The notes: generated from the letters alone by a model not told the origin. 64,000 bases of DNA from Desulforamulus aeronauticus DSM 10349 (GCF_900142375.1 NZ_FRAR01000019.1:56996-120995); one strand, 5' to 3'; counted from the first letter of the stretch, positions 10,012 through 21,206 are shown. Program-made: numbers and translations.

Positions 10012-11172
10012 CTAATAATTACTTAGAATTCTTGTGGCCTCTGTTCTTGCCCATTGATCTATGAAGAGAATCTCTTCTAAACTACTCACATTGGTGGGCG
10101 GATGATTCTGTAGGGTCTTATCGACAACCATGGGAATCTCTAAAAAACGTATCCTGCCTGCCAAAAAGGCATGTACAGCTATTTCATTGGCCGCATTCAG
10201 AACAGCTGGTGCGGAGCCCCCTTGTTTACCTGCCTGATATGCCAAGGCCAAGGCAGGAAATCGTTCGGTATCTGGTTCTTCAAAGGTCAACCCCATTAAT
10301 TCCGTTAGGTTTAGTCTGGGTAAGTCGTTAAACCAACGCTCTGGATAACTTAGGGCATACTGTATCGGTATCCGCATGTCTGGCATTCCTAGATGGGCTA
10401 GAATCGAACCGTCCCCGTACTCCACCATGGAATGAATCATGCTTTGAGGGTGAATCACCACATCAATGTCCTGAAAATCCAGGTTAAAAAGCCATTTCGC
10501 TTCGATCACTTCCAGGCCTTTATTCATTAAACTGGCTGAATCAATGGTGATTTTCTGACCCATGGCCCAGTTTGGATGTTTGAGTGCCATGGCTGGCGTA
10601 ACCTGTTCTAGGGATGTCCGGTCCAGTTTTCTAAAGGGACCACCGGAAGCTGTTAAAATTATTCTTCTTACAGATTTTTTGTCTTCCCCGTGCAAACATT
10701 GCCAAATAGCAGAATGTTCACTGTCCACCGGGAGAATTGACACCTCATGTTCAGCCGCCAGCTTTGTTACATAGTGGCCAGCAGCTACCAAGGTTTCTTT
10801 ATTAGCCAGAGCTATCTGTTTTTTGGCAGTAATGGCTGCACAGGTAGGAATTAGTCCGACAGCTCCGCTAAGAGCCGTTACCACCACTGAGGCTTCCTCA
10901 CAAGTAGCCACCCTGACCAAGCCATCTATGCCGTAATGGATCTCTGGATAGAGCCCTTGTTCAGCCAATTGCAGCTTAAGCCACTTGGCATCTTCCTCTG
11001 TTTCTAGTGACACCACTAAGGGCCTGTACTGAATACATTGCACCAAAAAAGCCTGTCGGTTCTTCCCTGCTGCCAATGAAACTACCGCCAATTCCTCTGG
11101 GAATTGCTGAACAACCTCAAGGGTTTGTCTGCCAATGGAACCCGTACTGCCTAAAATTGCTATCTTTTTCAT
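10012..11172 (-). CDS. dxr: 1-deoxy-D-xylulose 5-phosphate reductoisomerase
   Basis: First committed enzyme of the MEP pathway: NADPH- and divalent-metal-dependent conversion of DXP to MEP. 386 residues, usual length. N-terminal Rossmann motif LGSTGSIG, metal and substrate site PVDSEHSAIWQ, ASGGPF loop, and NKGLEVIEAKWLF. ATG 11172 with GAGGTG spacing 5. Operon with ytvI-like and rseP. Confidence 0.97.
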   Translation of the reverse strand: MKKIAILGSTGSIGRQTLEVVQQFPEELAVVSLAAGKNRQAFLVQCIQYRPLVVSLETEEDAKWLKLQLAEQGLYPEIHYGIDGLVRVATCEEASVVVTALSGAVGLIPTCAAITAKKQIALANKETLVAAGHYVTKLAAEHEVSILPVDSEHSAIWQCLHGEDKKSVRRIILTASGGPFRKLDRTSLEQVTPAMALKHPNWAMGQKITIDSASLMNKGLEVIEAKWLFNLDFQDIDVVIHPQSMIHSMVEYGDGSILAHLGMPDMRIPIQYALSYPERWFNDLPRLNLTELMGLTFEEPDTERFPALALAYQAGKQGGSAPAVLNAANEIAVHAFLAGRIRFLEIPMVVDKTLQNHPPTNVSSLEEILFIDQWARTEATRILSNY

Positions 11173-11190
11173 CTTGGCACCTCTATTAAA

Positions 11191-12279
11191 TTATTTCACC
11201 CTCGGGGTTGGAAATCCTGCTTTCACCACTGCTTGAACTGCAATTAACAGGATGGGACCTACCACCATGCCAATGAAACCTAGTAACTTAAAACCAAGAA
11301 ATAAGGCTAATAGAGTAGCCAAGGGATGTAAGCCTAAATTATCTGCCACTACTTTAGTTTCCAGAAGTTGTCTAGCAACCAATATTACCCCATATAAACT
11401 TAGAAGTTTAAGCCCAAAGACTATGTTACCAGAAACTAAAGACCAGATAACCCAAGGTAATATCACTGTACCAGGTCCTAATACCGGTATAATATCAAAA
11501 AAGCCAATCAAGAGTCCCATCGTCAGTGCATACTCTGCTCCAATGATATAGAGACCAACTATACTGATTAGAGTGCTAATGCTAACAAGAATCCCTTGGG
11601 CTTTAATATACGAAATAAAGGCACTGGTTACCTCTTTAAGCACAAAAATACTTTTTTCACCGTAGGGTGAGGGCATTATTCTTACCCATTTCAAACCCAA
11701 CAATCTACGATCCTTCGTAATAAAATAGGTCGCCAGAAGACTAACTATAACCACGGTAATAATCCCCGGTACGGCAGAGAAAGTGCCAATTAGGTAGTCT
11801 AAGGTTACTTTTAGATAATTCTGCAACGCATCTGCAATGGAACCAAAGGAGCTTTGGATAGCACTTGTTACACTCGGGGGCAGATCACCGTAAAAACGTT
11901 GCAGTCGGGGCAGCGATACCCCAACCCATGATTGTATATCAGAAATTATGAAAGGGATACTTCTGGATAAATGAATTAATTCAGTGATTAATCTTAGTAA
12001 TAATAGGGTGATGATGGTTCCAAAAAAGGAAAATATCAGGAGCATTGATAAAGCCACTGCCGGTCCCCGAGACAAGCGAGCTTTTCTTTGTAGTACACCC
12101 ACCATGGGCTCCAGCAAAAAACTAATAAATAGAGCCAACAAGAAAGGAATAACCAGGGGCAAAGCAAAAGAAAGCCCCCGGACAAGATATTCCGAAAGTT
12201 TGTCAAATATATATAAACTTACTAAAAGAAGTAGACCGGCCAATATAATATGTAGGGCGGTCCGTAACCAAGTAGGCAT
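11191..12279 (-). CDS. AI-2E/PerM family membrane protein, YtvI-like
   Basis: 362 residues with about eight hydrophobic segments in the AI-2E transporter (PF01594) arrangement: paired N-terminal helices, a soluble stretch (about 95-150), then a helix bundle with GLLIGFFDIIPVLGPGTVILPW, the family signature. In sporulating Firmicutes the closest annotated relative is YtvI, a sporulation membrane protein, which fits the organism but is inferred. ATG 12279 is preceded by GAGGTG; the frame extends ten codons upstream without an SD. Confidence 0.82.
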   Translation of the reverse strand: MPTWLRTALHIILAGLLLLVSLYIFDKLSEYLVRGLSFALPLVIPFLLALFISFLLEPMVGVLQRKARLSRGPAVALSMLLIFSFFGTIITLLLLRLITELIHLSRSIPFIISDIQSWVGVSLPRLQRFYGDLPPSVTSAIQSSFGSIADALQNYLKVTLDYLIGTFSAVPGIITVVIVSLLATYFITKDRRLLGLKWVRIMPSPYGEKSIFVLKEVTSAFISYIKAQGILVSISTLISIVGLYIIGAEYALTMGLLIGFFDIIPVLGPGTVILPWVIWSLVSGNIVFGLKLLSLYGVILVARQLLETKVVADNLGLHPLATLLALFLGFKLLGFIGMVVGPILLIAVQAVVKAGFPTPRVK

Positions 12280-12305
12280 TTTTGTCACCTCAATGCCAAT
12301 TATAA

Positions 12306-13103
12306 TCAAATTATTAACAGATTGACAACGTAGTATACCAGAGGAGCGGTAAATAACAAACTGTCAAAACGATCTAGCATGCCCCCATGCCCTGGGATAA
12401 TATTCCCAGAGTCTTTTACCCCCGCTTGTCTCTTAAGGGCAGATTCCACCAGGTCTCCCAGTAAGGATGCAATACCGATGAGTGCACCCAACAGGACGAC
12501 TGGCCATAAGGGTAAAACAGGCACCAGCTTAACAAAGGCAAGGGCTGTTAACGAGGAACCGATAACTCCACCCACTGCCCCCTCTATTGTTTTTTTCGGA
12601 CTTAATAGCGGTGCTAGCTTATGTTTACCCAAGACACGACCCACAAAGTAGGCAAAAGTATCACTGGCCCAGGTGGCTGTTAACAGCAACAGCAACCACA
12701 CAAAACCATTTTCCAGACCCCGGATAAGATAAAAGAAAACAAAGTTAGCTAAGTATAATACAGCAGTTACATTGCCAAAAGCATCAAGGGGGCCCGTTTT
12801 GGGGTATTGAAAGACCATCAATAGAAGGTTAGCAAAGAGCAGCAAAACAATGGTAAAACCTATGTATTCATCCTTATATAGGTATGCACTGGCAAAGGTA
12901 ATTAATCCACCAACTTGTATCAGCCAAGCGCTGGGTTGTAAATGTAATCCTTTCAGTATCACTGCTATCTCTAAGGAAGATAACATAAAAAAGATCAGTA
13001 CTAACAACCATAAAACCCAACCACCATACCAAGCAGATAAAACAATTACCGGAATACCTACCAGAGCACTTAGCACCCGTAAGTGCAGCAATATGTCCAC
13101 CAA
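12306..13103 (-). CDS. cdsA: phosphatidate cytidylyltransferase
   Basis: Makes CDP-diacylglycerol from phosphatidate and CTP, the branch point of phospholipid synthesis. 265 residues, polytopic, with the complete C-terminal CDS signature SALKRQAGVKDSGNIIPGHG followed by GMLDRFDS. The start is a TTG (13103) overlapping the region just after the uppS stop, so translation is probably coupled to uppS; no good separate SD is visible and nearby GTG codons are alternatives. Confidence 0.94.
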   Translation of the reverse strand: MVDILLHLRVLSALVGIPVIVLSAWYGGWVLWLLVLIFFMLSSLEIAVILKGLHLQPSAWLIQVGGLITFASAYLYKDEYIGFTIVLLLFANLLLMVFQYPKTGPLDAFGNVTAVLYLANFVFFYLIRGLENGFVWLLLLLTATWASDTFAYFVGRVLGKHKLAPLLSPKKTIEGAVGGVIGSSLTALAFVKLVPVLPLWPVVLLGALIGIASLLGDLVESALKRQAGVKDSGNIIPGHGGMLDRFDSLLFTAPLVYYVVNLLII

Positions 13104-13104
13104 C

Positions 13105-13893
13105 CTATTTCTTAATTATTCCTCCAAAACGCCGTTCTCGACGTTGAAAATCAAGAATGGCTTGCAACAAATGATTTCTCTTGAAATCTGGCCACATAAC
13201 AGGGGTCAACCAGAATTCTGTGTAAGCCAACTGCCAAAGAAGAAAATTACTGATTCTAGCATCTCCGGAAGGGCGAATTAATAATTCCGGGTCAGGCATG
13301 CCTGAAGTATACAGGTATTGTTGAATCAGTTTTTCGTTAATATCCTTGATTTCCAGCTGTTTATCATCAAGAGCTTTTGCAATATGTAATACGGCATCTG
13401 TAATTTCTGAACGTCCACCATAATTTAAAGCTAAATTCAACACAAGTCCTGTATTGTTAGCCGTTTTTCTAAAGGCTGCTTTTAGTGCCTCTTGGGCCTG
13501 ATGAGGGAGTTCTTCAAGCCGGCCGATAGCATTTATTTTTACCTGCTGACTGTGCAGTTCGTCGACTTCTTTCCGTAGGTATTCAACCAGTAAATCCATT
13601 AAGTAGGATACTTCATCCTCCGGTCTTTTCCAATTCTCTGTGGAAAAGGCATAGCAAGTCAATACTTTAACACCTAATTCCGAGCATAACTTGACTACAT
13701 TCCGCAAGGACTCAACTCCGGCTCGGTGTCCTAAGGATCTGGGCAACCCCCTACGCTGAGCCCAGCGACCGTTACCATCCATAATAATAGCGATGTGATT
13801 TGGCAGCTTGTTCCGGTCTATGGCTTGAAGGAGCTTGTTTTCATCATCAATTCCTTTTTGTCTGTTGAACAGGCCGGTTATTTTTTCAAACAT
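13105..13893 (-). CDS. uppS: undecaprenyl diphosphate synthase (cis-prenyltransferase)
   Basis: Elongates farnesyl diphosphate to C55 undecaprenyl diphosphate, the carrier for peptidoglycan. 262 residues; IAIIMDGNGRWA with the catalytic Asp (D39), GHRAG, and the C-terminal RPSGDARISNFLLWQLAYTE signature, beside FWLTPVMWPDF. RBS GGAGG seven bases before ATG. First gene after the terminator at 13917-13938, so either its own promoter or read-through starts the uppS-polC operon. Confidence 0.96.
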   Translation of the reverse strand: MFEKITGLFNRQKGIDDENKLLQAIDRNKLPNHIAIIMDGNGRWAQRRGLPRSLGHRAGVESLRNVVKLCSELGVKVLTCYAFSTENWKRPEDEVSYLMDLLVEYLRKEVDELHSQQVKINAIGRLEELPHQAQEALKAAFRKTANNTGLVLNLALNYGGRSEITDAVLHIAKALDDKQLEIKDINEKLIQQYLYTSGMPDPELLIRPSGDARISNFLLWQLAYTEFWLTPVMWPDFKRNHLLQAILDFQRRERRFGGIIKK

Positions 13894-13916
13894 CGCATCG
13901 CCTCCAATATAAACAA

Positions 13917-13938
13917 CCCCCTCCGGGCATGAAGGGGG
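13917..13938 (-). terminator. intrinsic terminator after the ferredoxin gene
   Basis: On the minus strand CCCCCT...AGGGGG with a ten-base loop is followed by TTGTTT. It separates the rpsB-ferredoxin group from uppS. Confidence 0.7.
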
Positions 13939-13947
13939 CTACTTGCA

Positions 13948-14112
13948 TTACTCTTCAATAATGGCTCCGGTAGGGCAAATGTCCAGGCATGTGCCGCAAT
14001 TTTCACATGCCATGGTTATTTTAAAAATGTCGCCCTCCTCAATGGCATTGTTAGGACAGGAATCCAAGCAGGTACCGCAGGCCAGACACTCATCAGTGAT
14101 TTTAAAGGCCAT
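13948..14112 (-). CDS. 2[4Fe-4S] bacterial ferredoxin
   Basis: 54-residue low-potential electron carrier. Two complete cluster motifs: C9-x2-C12-x2-C15-x3-C19-P and C36-x2-C39-x2-C42-x3-C46-P, the clostridial-type pseudo-twofold layout. ATG 14112 has GGGAGGTG upstream; its first codons overlap the end of the PASTA-like gene (11 bases), so the two are translationally linked. Its position between frr and uppS, near ispG, makes it a candidate reductant for IspG; this is only an inference. Confidence 0.92.
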   Translation of the reverse strand: MAFKITDECLACGTCLDSCPNNAIEEGDIFKITMACENCGTCLDICPTGAIIEE

Positions 14113-14317
14113 GGTGTGCACCTCCCTTCCCTGTCTCCTCACACACCACTGTTAAAACTAACTGTTGCGGACTCTTACGTGTTACTTTCACAACTCTTTG
14201 GAGCCCTTCTGGTTTCTGTCTGGGTGGTTCGGTTATAACCACGTCTATTTGGAAACCTTTATCATTTAGAAGGGAGATCGCAACGTCGGCAGGATAACCT
14301 AAGACATCGGGTATCAT
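14102..14317 (-). CDS. stand-alone PASTA-like mini-protein
   Basis: 71 residues. MIPDVLGYPADVAISLLNDKG matches the start of a PASTA domain (V-P-D-V-x-G plus a helix with A and LL), followed by VDVVITEPP-type strands and a C-terminal strand (QQLVLTVVCEE). PASTA domains usually occur in tandem on penicillin-binding proteins and Ser/Thr kinases; here there is one and no anchor or signal. ATG directly follows the frr stop. Family call moderate, function unknown. Confidence 0.65.
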   Translation of the reverse strand: MIPDVLGYPADVAISLLNDKGFQIDVVITEPPRQKPEGLQRVVKVTRKSPQQLVLTVVCEETGKGGAHHGL

Positions 14318-15650
<1,333 letters not shown>

Positions 15651-15671
15651 TTATCTAACACTAAAGATTGG

Positions 15672-16325
15672 TTAGGCTTTAATTTGAGCAGCTACTTCGG
15701 CAGCAAAGTCATCCTGACGTTTTTCCAGACCTTCACCCATTTCATAACGAGTAAACCGGCGAACATCAATCTTTTCACCAATCTTAGAAATGATTTCATT
15801 AATAACGTGTTGAACGGTTTTATCACTGTCTTTAACAAAGGGTTGCTCCAATAAACAAACCTCTTTGTAGTACTTTTCAATGCGGCCTTCAACCATTTTA
15901 TCAACAATCTTTTCTGGTTTGCCTTCATTAAGTGCTTGGGCACGCAAAATTTCACGTTCTTTTTCAATAGCTTCGGTGGGTACTTCTTCCCGGCGAACAT
16001 ATTCTGGCTTGGTTGCTGCAATCTGCATAGCAATGTCTTTGGCCAGGGCACGGAAATCTTCATTTTTAGCCACGAAATCGGTTTCACAGTTAATTTCAAC
16101 CATAACACCGATACGTCCGCCACCGTGAATGTAAGACTCTACAATACCTTCGGCAGCAACACGACCTGCTTTTTTAGCTGCCGCAGCCAGCCCCTTTTCG
16201 CGTAAGAAATCAGTCGCTTTTTCCATGTCCCCGCCCACTTCGGCTAAGGCTTTTTTGCAATCCATCATACCAGCACCGGTACGTTCTCTTAATTCTTTAA
16301 CCATGCTTGCAGAAATCTCTGCCAT
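15672..16325 (-). CDS. tsf: translation elongation factor Ts
   Basis: Nucleotide exchange factor for EF-Tu. 217 residues: N-terminal UBA-like helix region with [16 protein letters not shown], core domain ending before [13 protein letters not shown], short C-terminal part. It is a compact EF-Ts with one full core subdomain, as in several thermophilic and clostridial lineages. ATG 16325 preceded by AGGAGG. A terminator (16488-16531) stands between rpsB and tsf. Confidence 0.97.
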   Translation of the reverse strand: MAEISASMVKELRERTGAGMMDCKKALAEVGGDMEKATDFLREKGLAAAAKKAGRVAAEGIVESYIHGGGRIGVMVEINCETDFVAKNEDFRALAKDIAMQIAATKPEYVRREEVPTEAIEKEREILRAQALNEGKPEKIVDKMVEGRIEKYYKEVCLLEQPFVKDSDKTVQHVINEIISKIGEKIDVRRFTRYEMGEGLEKRQDDFAAEVAAQIKA

Positions 16326-16368
16326 GATCTGTTCCTCCTTTATGATTCCATCCGATTAATCTTGTGCT

Positions 16369-16374
16369 ATTATA
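16369..16374 (-). promoter_or_regulatory. candidate -10 box of a tsf promoter
   Basis: On minus a perfect TATAAT lies 44 bases before the tsf start and after the rpsB terminator. No convincing -35 is found at 17 bp (closest GTTTGT), so strength is uncertain. Confidence 0.4.
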
Positions 16375-16487
16375 ACCATATTTTTCCCCCAACAAACATT
16401 GAAAGAAAGGCGATAATAACTCATAAAAACTGTCTATTCTGGTTTTTCCTATTGCAACTTCCATTATTTTGATCGATTTTAAAGTAT

Positions 16488-16531
16488 AAAAAAAGGTAGG
16501 GGCCTCCCGTTCTAGCAAGACGCCCACTACC
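16488..16531 (-). terminator. intrinsic terminator (attenuator) between rpsB and tsf
   Basis: Minus strand GGTAG-T-GGGC pairs with GCCC-CTACC across an 18-base loop and is followed by seven T. It should set the rpsB:tsf ratio. Confidence 0.8.
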
Positions 16532-16539
16532 TAACATTC

Positions 16540-17238
16540 CTACTCTGCGACTTGTTCACCCTGTTTACCTTCCAATACGGCATCAGCCATCTTGTTGGTA
16601 AGCAGTTTTACTGCCCGAATAGCGTCATCGTTACCGGGAATTACATAATCAACCTCATCAGGATCGCAGTTGGTATCAACAATGGCTACAATGGGAATGC
16701 CAAGCTTGCGAGCTTCTGCCACTGCAATGCGTTCCTTACGGGGATCAATCACGAACAGTGCCGAGGGCAGGCGACGCATATTTTTAATGCCACCCAGGAA
16801 CTTGTCCAGCTTTTCTTTTTCATGCATCAGCTGAGCAACTTCTTTTTTGGGTAAAACCTCAAATGTGCCGTCCTGTTCCATGCGTTCCAGTTCATGCAAT
16901 CTATCAATACGACGACGGATGGTTTGGAAGTTGGTTAACATACCACCCAACCAACGCTGATTCACAAAGTACATACCGCAACGCTCGGCTTCTTCCTTAA
17001 CAGCTTCCTGAGCCTGCTTTTTGGTACCCACAAATAAGATGGTACCACCTTCAGCAGAGTTTTGCTTGACAAAGTCATAGCACTCTTCAACTTTCTTAAC
17101 GGTCTTCTGCAGATCGATGATGTAAATACCGTTACGATCGGTGAAGATATAGGGAGCCATTTTAGGGTTCCACCGACGGGTTTGGTGTCCAAAATGAACA
17201 CCGGCTTCCAGTAACTGCTTCATGGAGATAACTGCCAT
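16540..17238 (-). CDS. rpsB: 30S ribosomal protein S2
   Basis: 232 residues; [19 protein letters not shown] at the N-terminus and the later signature [27 protein letters not shown], both diagnostic of S2. ATG 17238 with AGGAGG (spacing about 10). Heads the rpsB-tsf-pyrH-frr group behind its own promoter at 17361-17389 with an untranslated leader of about 115 bases. Confidence 0.98.
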   Translation of the reverse strand: MAVISMKQLLEAGVHFGHQTRRWNPKMAPYIFTDRNGIYIIDLQKTVKKVEECYDFVKQNSAEGGTILFVGTKKQAQEAVKEEAERCGMYFVNQRWLGGMLTNFQTIRRRIDRLHELERMEQDGTFEVLPKKEVAQLMHEKEKLDKFLGGIKNMRRLPSALFVIDPRKERIAVAEARKLGIPIVAIVDTNCDPDEVDYVIPGNDDAIRAVKLLTNKMADAVLEGKQGEQVAE

Positions 17239-17360
17239 AGCTAGTTACACCTCCTCCCACTTTTGTTTTTAATCCTCCGTTCTCCTCATTTCTGGCAAGA
17301 CCTTAAAAATAAGGCAACCTTGCACAAATCAGAGAACGTGTGTAGTTAACACCAAAAAGA

Positions 17361-17389
17361 ATTTTAGCATAATCAGGCGAATGATGCAA
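17361..17389 (-). promoter_or_regulatory. sigma-A type promoter of rpsB
   Basis: Minus strand TTGCAT, 17-bp spacer, TAAAAT. Lies between the codY terminator and rpsB. The expected start leaves a leader of roughly 115 nt, long enough for S2 autoregulation, though no structure was computed. Confidence 0.7.
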
Positions 17390-17404
17390 GGGGATTGTAT
17401 AGAA

Positions 17405-17434
17405 AAGGCCACAGCAAAATTGCTGCGGCCTTCC
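17405..17434 (-). terminator. intrinsic terminator after codY
   Basis: Minus strand AAGGCCGCAGCA...TGCTGTGGCCTT, a 12-bp stem with one G-U pair and a 4-5 base loop, followed by TTCT. Confidence 0.85.
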
Positions 17435-17443
17435 TAACAACGC

Positions 17444-18238
17444 TTAACTATGCTTCAATCTCTGCAGTTCTTCAATGAGGCGGTCATTGAGAACACGGAT
17501 ATAAGTACCCTTCATACCGAGAGATTTCGATTCAATAACGCCTGCACTCTCGAATTTACGCAGGGCATTGACAATTACGGAACGGGTAATACCCACACGG
17601 TCGGCAATCTTACTGGCTACCAGTACACCTTCATCCCCTTCTAACTGTTCAAAGATGTGCTGAACAGCATCCAATTCGGAGTAAGAAAGGGTCCCCAGAG
17701 CAATTTGTACAGCAGCCTTCTTGCGGGCCTCTTCTTCCATTCTACCAGCCCGGGCCCGTAGAATTTCCATGGCTACAACGGTGGCACCATATTCAGCCAT
17801 AACTAGGTCTTCATCAGTAAAGTCCTGGTTAAACTTAGCCAATACCAAGGTGCCTAAACGGGAACCGGCTCCCACAATCGGAACCACAGTTGAAACTTTG
17901 TTTTGACCCTTGCATTTTTCTTCAGCAAAGAATACGCAAGAATCATAGGTTTGACAAAAGTTAGCATGGGTTTCATTAACGTTTAACAAGCTGTCATTGT
18001 ACTCTTCAGGAAAACGCTTAGAACCTTCCACAATATCTTTCATAATGTCACAAGCAAACTGAGGCATAAATCTATAGCCCAATGCCCGACCCCGACGGTC
18101 AATGATATAGCAATTGCATTCAATATTTTGAGACAAAACTTCAGCTATCTCGCCAAAATCAACTGGGTAACCCGCAGATTTTTGTAATAACTTATTAATT
18201 GTGCGAGTTCTTTCTAATAGATTACTCAACGCTGTCAC
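17444..18238 (-). CDS. codY: GTP- and branched-chain-amino-acid-sensing repressor CodY
   Basis: Global nutritional regulator, 264 residues. N-terminal GAF domain (about 1-155, with [12 protein letters not shown]) for ligand binding; C-terminal winged HTH with [45 protein letters not shown] sequence (about 205-250). Last gene of xerC-hslV-hslU-codY, the same order as in Bacillus. Start is GTG 18238 with GGGGAGA directly adjacent; TTG 18229 has better spacing and could be the true start. Confidence 0.96.
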   Translation of the reverse strand: MTALSNLLERTRTINKLLQKSAGYPVDFGEIAEVLSQNIECNCYIIDRRGRALGYRFMPQFACDIMKDIVEGSKRFPEEYNDSLLNVNETHANFCQTYDSCVFFAEEKCKGQNKVSTVVPIVGAGSRLGTLVLAKFNQDFTDEDLVMAEYGATVVAMEILRARAGRMEEEARKKAAVQIALGTLSYSELDAVQHIFEQLEGDEGVLVASKIADRVGITRSVIVNALRKFESAGVIESKSLGMKGTYIRVLNDRLIEELQRLKHS

Positions 18239-18251
18239 TCTCCCCTGGTTA

Positions 18252-19652
18252 TTAGAGAATATAACGACTTAGATCACGGTTTGTTACGATGTCTTTTAGT
18301 TTTTCCCGAACATATTCACTGTCTATAGTGAGTGACTGTCCTTTAAGTTCCGGGGCCTCAAAAGAAACATCCTCCAGAAGTTTTTCCAAAATGGTGTGTA
18401 GACGTCTTGCGCCAATATTTTCATTCTGTTCATTAACAGTATAAGCAATATCGGCAATTTCCACAAGTGAATTTTTTGAAAATTCAATATTAACTTGTTC
18501 TGTGCGTAACAATTCTGTATACTGCTTGATTAGAGAGTTTTGTGGCTCAATTAGAATTTGTTCAAAATTACTGCGACTAAGACTCTCCAACTCCACTCTG
18601 ATCGGGAAACGCCCTTGCAATTCCGGTATTAAATCAGAAGGCTTAGCAATGTGAAAGGCACCAGCGGCAATGAATAAAATATGGTCTGTTTTGACTGCAC
18701 CATATTTTGTCATGATCGTAGATCCTTCAACGATAGGCAAAATATCCCTTTGCACACCACCACGAGATACATCTGCTCCACCGCCAACGCCTTCACGGGT
18801 GGCAATTTTATCAATTTCGTCCAAGAAGATAATGCCATTATCTTCGGCTCTTTTGACAGCCTGAGCAGTTAATTCATCCATATCAATTAATTTCTGAGCC
18901 TCTTGCTGGGTTAATATCTTTCTAGCTTCACTAACAGTAACTTTGCGTCTACGTTTCTTTTTGGGGAAGATATTCCCCAACATATCCTGCATGTTGAGGC
19001 CTAATTCTTCAACTCCATTACCGGTAAATACCTCTAGCATCGGAGAATTGTTGCCCTCAACCTCAATCTCTAGGTATTCCTGTTCCAATTCTCCACGACT
19101 TAATTTTTCCCTTAGGGTCTCTCTTTCAAACTTAATACGGCTGTTGTGCTGCTCCCATTTCTGATCATCTTCTTGATTATCCTGAACCCCACCAAATAAC
19201 ATCTCAAAGGGGTTTTTGGTTTGTGTCGGTTTGCCGGGAAGGGGAGCTAGTAATTCAACAATTCGTTCTTCGGCCATGCGTTTGGCCTTTTCTTCTACTT
19301 CTTCAATTTTTTCTAATTTGATCATGCGAATAGATGTTTCCACCAGGTCTCGTACCATGGATTCTACATCCCGTCCCACATAGCCTACTTCCGTAAACTT
19401 AGTAGCCTCTACCTTGACAAAGGGAGCTTTCACAAGCTTAGCCAGTCTGCGGGCTATTTCAGTTTTACCCACACCGGTGGGACCAATCATTAATATGTTC
19501 TTAGGTACCACTTCATCGATTAAGTCTTCGGGCAGTTTACTGCGACGGTAACGATTTCGCAAGGCAATAGCGACAGCTCGCTTGGCTTTTTCCTGACCTA
19601 CTATATATTTGTCCAGTTCTCCCACTATCTGTCGAGGTGTTAGGGCCTCCAT
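18252..19652 (-). CDS. hslU: ATP-dependent protease ATPase subunit HslU (ClpY)
   Basis: AAA+ unfoldase partner of HslV, 466 residues, matching the family. [17 protein letters not shown] start, Walker [11 protein letters not shown]-domain insertion (about 110-245), Walker [13 protein letters not shown], sensor-2 [12 protein letters not shown], and the C-terminal tail ending RYIL that docks into HslV. ATG 19652 has AAAAGGAG nine bases upstream; an in-frame TTG at 19661 is less likely. Confidence 0.97.
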   Translation of the reverse strand: MEALTPRQIVGELDKYIVGQEKAKRAVAIALRNRYRRSKLPEDLIDEVVPKNILMIGPTGVGKTEIARRLAKLVKAPFVKVEATKFTEVGYVGRDVESMVRDLVETSIRMIKLEKIEEVEEKAKRMAEERIVELLAPLPGKPTQTKNPFEMLFGGVQDNQEDDQKWEQHNSRIKFERETLREKLSRGELEQEYLEIEVEGNNSPMLEVFTGNGVEELGLNMQDMLGNIFPKKKRRRKVTVSEARKILTQQEAQKLIDMDELTAQAVKRAEDNGIIFLDEIDKIATREGVGGGADVSRGGVQRDILPIVEGSTIMTKYGAVKTDHILFIAAGAFHIAKPSDLIPELQGRFPIRVELESLSRSNFEQILIEPQNSLIKQYTELLRTEQVNIEFSKNSLVEIADIAYTVNEQNENIGARRLHTILEKLLEDVSFEAPELKGQSLTIDSEYVREKLKDIVTNRDLSRYIL

Positions 19653-19682
19653 AGGCTTCAACTCCTTTTCTGACCCATTTTT

Positions 19683-20213
19683 TTAAATTTCCTCCACCAC
19701 GATATTGTTATTAGTATAAACACAAATGTCAGCAGCTAGACTTAGAGCTTCTCGGGCAATTTCTCCCGGAGCTAAGGCTGTATGTTTAGCCAATGCCTTG
19801 GCAGCCGCTAAGGCGTAGGGCCCCCCTGAACCAATGGCAGTTACTCCTTCATCCGGCTCAATAACTTCCCCATTTCCTGATAAAACCAATAAATTCTCCT
19901 GATTAGCGACAATTAACATCGCTTCCAGGGCACGTAGATATTTATCAGTACGCCATTCTTTGGCCAATTCTACCGCTGCTCGCATTAAATTACCATGATA
20001 CTCCTCTAACTTTCCCTCAAACTTTTCAAACAGGGTAAAGGCATCTGCCACAGAACCGGCAAAACCAGCAATGACTTTCCCCTGATGGAGACGTCTTACC
20101 TTGCGAGCAGTATGCTTCATGATGGTATTCTGACCAAAGGTTACTTGGCCATCTCCGGCAACAGCAACTTTGGTTCCTTTTTTTACTGCAACAATGGTTG
20201 TGGCGTGCATCAT
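19683..20213 (-). CDS. hslV: ATP-dependent protease proteolytic subunit HslV (ClpQ)
   Basis: Threonine-type peptidase of the HslUV complex, 176 residues. [11 protein letters not shown] at the N-terminus: the catalytic Thr is expected at T5 after removal of MMHA, so this is the Thr form and not the N-terminal-Ser variant of Bacillus ClpQ. DGQVTFG and [11 protein letters not shown] are present. Two adjacent ATG codons (20213, 20210) are possible starts. Confidence 0.96.
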   Translation of the reverse strand: MMHATTIVAVKKGTKVAVAGDGQVTFGQNTIMKHTARKVRRLHQGKVIAGFAGSVADAFTLFEKFEGKLEEYHGNLMRAAVELAKEWRTDKYLRALEAMLIVANQENLLVLSGNGEVIEPDEGVTAIGSGGPYALAAAKALAKHTALAPGEIAREALSLAADICVYTNNNIVVEEI

Positions 20214-20241
20214 TGGGTATCCCTTCCCTTACTCTGGTATC

Positions 20242-21153
20242 TTACGCCCGTGGATGGCTTAACTTATAAACCTTTTTCAACTTTTTCTTGGTAACATGTG
20301 TATACAGCTGGGTTGTTGACAAAGAGACATGACCTAACAATTCCTGAACACTCCGTAAATCGGCACCGTTATCCAAGAGGTGAGTGGCAAAGGAATGGCG
20401 AATGGTGTGAGGGCTGATACCCTCCTTTAGCCCCAATTGCTGACAATATTTGGTCACCATTTTGCGTATACCTCTATCACTTAGCCGATTACCTTGGTAA
20501 TTTACAAAAACTGCTTGACAATCCCGCAAAGCAACATAAGGACGTACAGATTGCAAGTAAAGCTTTAAGACAGCTACTGCTTGTTGATGAATCGGCACAA
20601 TTCTTTCTTTAGACCCTTTACCCATAACCCGCACATAACCTCTGCCCAAATCAAGCTGATCCAGATTTAAGGAAACTAATTCAGAAACTCGGATACCACT
20701 GGCATACAGAAGTTCCAGTAGTGCCCTATCTCTGATACCGAGTCTGCTTTCATCCGGTGCCTCTACTAAATGTTTGGTCTCCTCTGGATACATGAATTGG
20801 GGCAGTTTTTTTTCCTGCTTTGGATTGTTGACTCTTTGTATCGGGTTATTGCCTACCAGACCTTCATTAAATAAGAATCTAAAAAAGGTACGCCATGCAG
20901 CCAATCGCCTGGCTACAGTAGCACGGCTAAGCTTTCTCTGATAAAGTTGTGCCAAATACTGTCGCAATAATTTACCGTCAATGGCAGTTGGCACTAACTC
21001 CTCCTCGGAAATCTTTAAAACCTGGGCAAAAAACTCTAGACCATCAAACAAGTCTTTCTGATAGGCCTCAATGGTATGATGCGAAAAATTTTTACGTATA
21101 CGTAAAAAATCAACGTAGTGATCAATTAAAATGTACACAATATTATACACCAT
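20242..21153 (-). CDS. xerC: site-specific tyrosine recombinase XerC/CodV
   Basis: Resolves chromosome dimers with XerD. About 303 residues: N-terminal SAM-like core-binding domain, then a catalytic domain with Arg in YASGIRVSEL, HTIRHSFATHLLD, and the Tyr in LYTHV. Start ATG 21153 fits family length; no strong SD is visible, and the frame stays open to 21225. Its position before hslV-hslU-codY identifies it as the CodV-type recombinase and not a mobile-element integrase. Confidence 0.93.
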   Translation of the reverse strand: MVYNIVYILIDHYVDFLRIRKNFSHHTIEAYQKDLFDGLEFFAQVLKISEEELVPTAIDGKLLRQYLAQLYQRKLSRATVARRLAAWRTFFRFLFNEGLVGNNPIQRVNNPKQEKKLPQFMYPEETKHLVEAPDESRLGIRDRALLELLYASGIRVSELVSLNLDQLDLGRGYVRVMGKGSKERIVPIHQQAVAVLKLYLQSVRPYVALRDCQAVFVNYQGNRLSDRGIRKMVTKYCQQLGLKEGISPHTIRHSFATHLLDNGADLRSVQELLGHVSLSTTQLYTHVTKKKLKKVYKLSHPRA

Positions 21154-21176
21154 TGTCGAATTTTGAAATCTTATAA

Positions 21177-21206
21177 AATATATCACAAGCAAAGTTGAAA
21201 TTGCAA
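21177..21206 (-). promoter_or_regulatory. possible promoter of xerC-hslV-hslU-codY
   Basis: Minus strand TTGCAA, 18 bp, TATATT in an AT-rich gap between trmFO and xerC. Weak evidence from sequence match only. Confidence 0.35.

Noticed and set aside
20242..21153. Tyrosine recombinase as a phage or element integrase
   Set aside because: Position between trmFO and hslV and full similarity to XerC/CodV; no attachment repeats or phage genes nearby.
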